In this document: positions 62,777 through 64,000 of the stretch, piece after piece
Numbering within the stretch: position 1 is the stretch's first letter
Layout of the letters: each line of letters starts with the position of its first letter
NCBI GenBank assembly: GCA_947568835.1
Contig: CANOQG010000002.1
Coordinates: 861,001 to 925,000, forward strand
Length of the DNA stretch: 64,000 bases
Source: Protonemura montana
Lineage: Eukaryota > Arthropoda > Insecta > Plecoptera > Nemouridae
Direction: 5' to 3'
Program-made: the position numbers and the translations under genes
The notes under the pieces: model-generated
Told to the model about the DNA's origin: nothing
The model's input: only the letters and a program-made list of their open reading frames with translations
Databases searched by the model: none

Positions 62777-64000
62777 ATGCCACCCAAGAAGCGTGTAAAT
62801 CTGACGTCTCGGAAAGGCGGGAAAGGTGCAACAGCAAGAGCGGAGAGCGCGGCGGCGAAGAAAAGGGCTGCTGCTGACGAGAGAGCGAGGACGAGGGAGA
62901 CGGCAGAGCACGCCGACCATCAGGCGACTGCTAGCCCGTCGACGTCGACGCTCAACGAGCAGCGTCCTTTTCTTTCCGCTATTCTCGAAGAAGCCCCGGT
63001 GAGTGTTTTAAAACATGATTCATTATTAGAACAGGCCGCCCCCGCTTCTCTTCCAGCTTTTTATGATAAACCCTCTACAAGCCGCTATATGCATTCCTTT
63101 TCCGACAATGTGCCATCTGTACTCCCATCCCTTGACCAGACCCAGATCCTGGAAAATTCAGTTGGCCAGCTACAAGAGGACAAGAAAGTGCAAGTAGTAG
63201 CAAACGAACGAAGTGCCCGACTAGCGGAAAAAGCTAGAAATGCTCGCCAGCGCAGAAAGGCTGAGGATGAGGCCCAGCGTCTTCTGCGTCTGACCCAAGT
63301 TGCAGAGTCGAAGCGTCGACGACTAGACGAAGCTTCTGAGGGACGACGCCTACAGCTTCTTGCTGAAAAGGCCGAGTCTGAGCGCCTCCGCTTGGCAAAA
63401 TGTACGGAAGAACAGCGCCTTCAGCGACTGGCCCTTAAGGCAGAGGCAGAGCGTCGCCGCTTGAGTGGCGAAACTGACCAACAGCGCCTTCAGCGATTGG
63501 CCCTTAAGGCAGAGGCAGAGCGTCGCCGCTTGAGTGACGAAGCTGACCAACAGCGCCTTCAGCGATTGGCCCTTAAGGCAGAGGCAGAGCGTCATCGCTT
63601 GAGTGACGAAGCTGACGAACAGCGCCTTCAGCGACTAGCTCTTAAGGCAGAGTCAAAGCGTCATCGCTTGAGTGACGAAGCTGACGAACAGCGCCTTCAG
63701 CGATTGGCCCTTAAGGCAGAGTCAAAGCGTCGCCGCTTGAGTGACGAAGCTGAAGAACAGCGCCTTCAGCGATTAAGTCAGAAGGCAGTCCAAACGCAGT
63801 CTGAAAGGCAGCATGAGACACCACAGGCGCGCGAGAGCCGATTAGTCGCCGCGCGGGAGCGATCTCAGCAGCGTCGAAATGCCGAGACCAGGGATAAGCT
63901 CGCGGCGTTCGAAGTGGAAGTCTCTCAGCGCGCTGAGGAGGAGGCGTCTCAACGCGCCCAAGAGGCTGAACTAGAGCAAAGCCAGCGAGTCGCGGTCGAG
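62777..64000 (+). CDS. Helitron Rep/Hel transposase, 3' partial (A5)
   Basis: Open from ATGCCACCCAAGAAG to the window edge, 408 codons, covering the basic N-terminus and the coiled-coil repeats. The zinc-finger, Rep and helicase parts lie outside, so I cannot say whether the copy is intact. It has six 69-bp units against eight in A2-A4. It shares CAGTCTGAAAGG (QSER) with A3 and A4, whereas A1 and A2 have QCER. Confidence 0.9.
   Translation, partial: MPPKKRVNLTSRKGGKGATARAESAAAKKRAAADERARTRETAEHADHQATASPSTSTLNEQRPFLSAILEEAPVSVLKHDSLLEQAAPASLPAFYDKPSTSRYMHSFSDNVPSVLPSLDQTQILENSVGQLQEDKKVQVVANERSARLAEKARNARQRRKAEDEAQRLLRLTQVAESKRRRLDEASEGRRLQLLAEKAESERLRLAKCTEEQRLQRLALKAEAERRRLSGETDQQRLQRLALKAEAERRRLSDEADQQRLQRLALKAEAERHRLSDEADEQRLQRLALKAESKRHRLSDEADEQRLQRLALKAESKRRRLSDEAEEQRLQRLSQKAVQTQSERQHETPQARESRLVAARERSQQRRNAETRDKLAAFEVEVSQRAEEEASQRAQEAELEQSQRVAVE
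63401..63814 (+). repeat. 69-bp coding VNTR, 6 units (A5)
   Basis: CAGCGCCTT landmarks at 63413, 63482, 63551, 63620, 63689 and 63758, each 69 bp apart. Confidence 0.9.

Larger units (their letters stand above)
58941..64000 (+). mobile_element. Helitron unit A5, autonomous type, 3' part outside window
   Basis: Leader, ATAGC array, 41-bp minisatellite, promoter region, possible intron and the first 408 codons of Rep/Hel. The plan is that of A4. Confidence 0.9.

Noticed and set aside
1-64000. tRNA, rRNA or other structural RNA genes
   Set aside because: I found no cloverleaf with A and B boxes and no rRNA-like stretch by eye; a covariance search was not possible.

Overview
The window is almost entirely one kind of DNA: a head-to-tail tandem array of Helitron (rolling-circle, HUH-Rep/PIF1-helicase) transposons with tandem repeats inside them. 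I see no bacterial features, no rRNA or tRNA, and no clear host gene. The host is a eukaryote. CRE (TGACGTCA) and ATGGCGG/YY1-like motifs upstream of the transposon gene, a possible 5'UTR intron and a CR1/L2-style LINE tail suggest an invertebrate metazoan, but the species cannot be read from the sequence.

Layout. Nine copies of the same junction cut the window into ten units in one orientation. Each junction has a short hairpin, 8 nt, CTAG, and then immediately TTAACC and a TATA box. Five units are autonomous type (A): A1 1-7309 (5' end outside), A2 8991-19245, A3 22911-33783, A4 47001-58940 and A5 58941-64000 (3' end outside). Five are non-autonomous (N): N1 7310-8990, N2 19246-22910, N3 33784-38479, N4 38480-42753 and N5 42754-47000. 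The order is A1 N1 A2 N2 A3 N3 N4 N5 A4 A5.

An A unit consists of a 5' AT-rich leader and a tandem-repeat core (an ATAGC pentamer array plus a 41-bp minisatellite in A3-A5, a short decamer tract in A2). Next come a block with CRE/YY1-like motifs and a possible 5'UTR intron, and a single GC-rich open frame of 1916 codons for Rep/Hel. After it lie a 3' region with 134-bp and 131-bp minisatellites, a GC hairpin, a poly(A)-signal segment, and the 3' terminus. A3 and A4 have intact frames, A1 carries one premature stop, A2 one frameshift, and A5 is open to the window edge. An N unit has the same start (the first several hundred bases in N2-N5, about 75 bp in N1), a 1.5-3.4 kb array of a TATTCTATGG-type decamer, and its own roughly 70-bp subterminal piece ending in the same last 28 bp as the A units. 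N units presumably move with Rep/Hel supplied by A units.

The most notable points are the tandem A/N array itself, satellite DNA as the payload of the N units, mosaic variants between A copies that imply gene conversion or unequal exchange, a coding 69-bp VNTR in the Rep/Hel N-terminus (4, 8, 8, 8 and 6 units), and a TATA box created at every unit-to-unit junction. The only clearly foreign insertion is a 5'-truncated LINE tail in N2.
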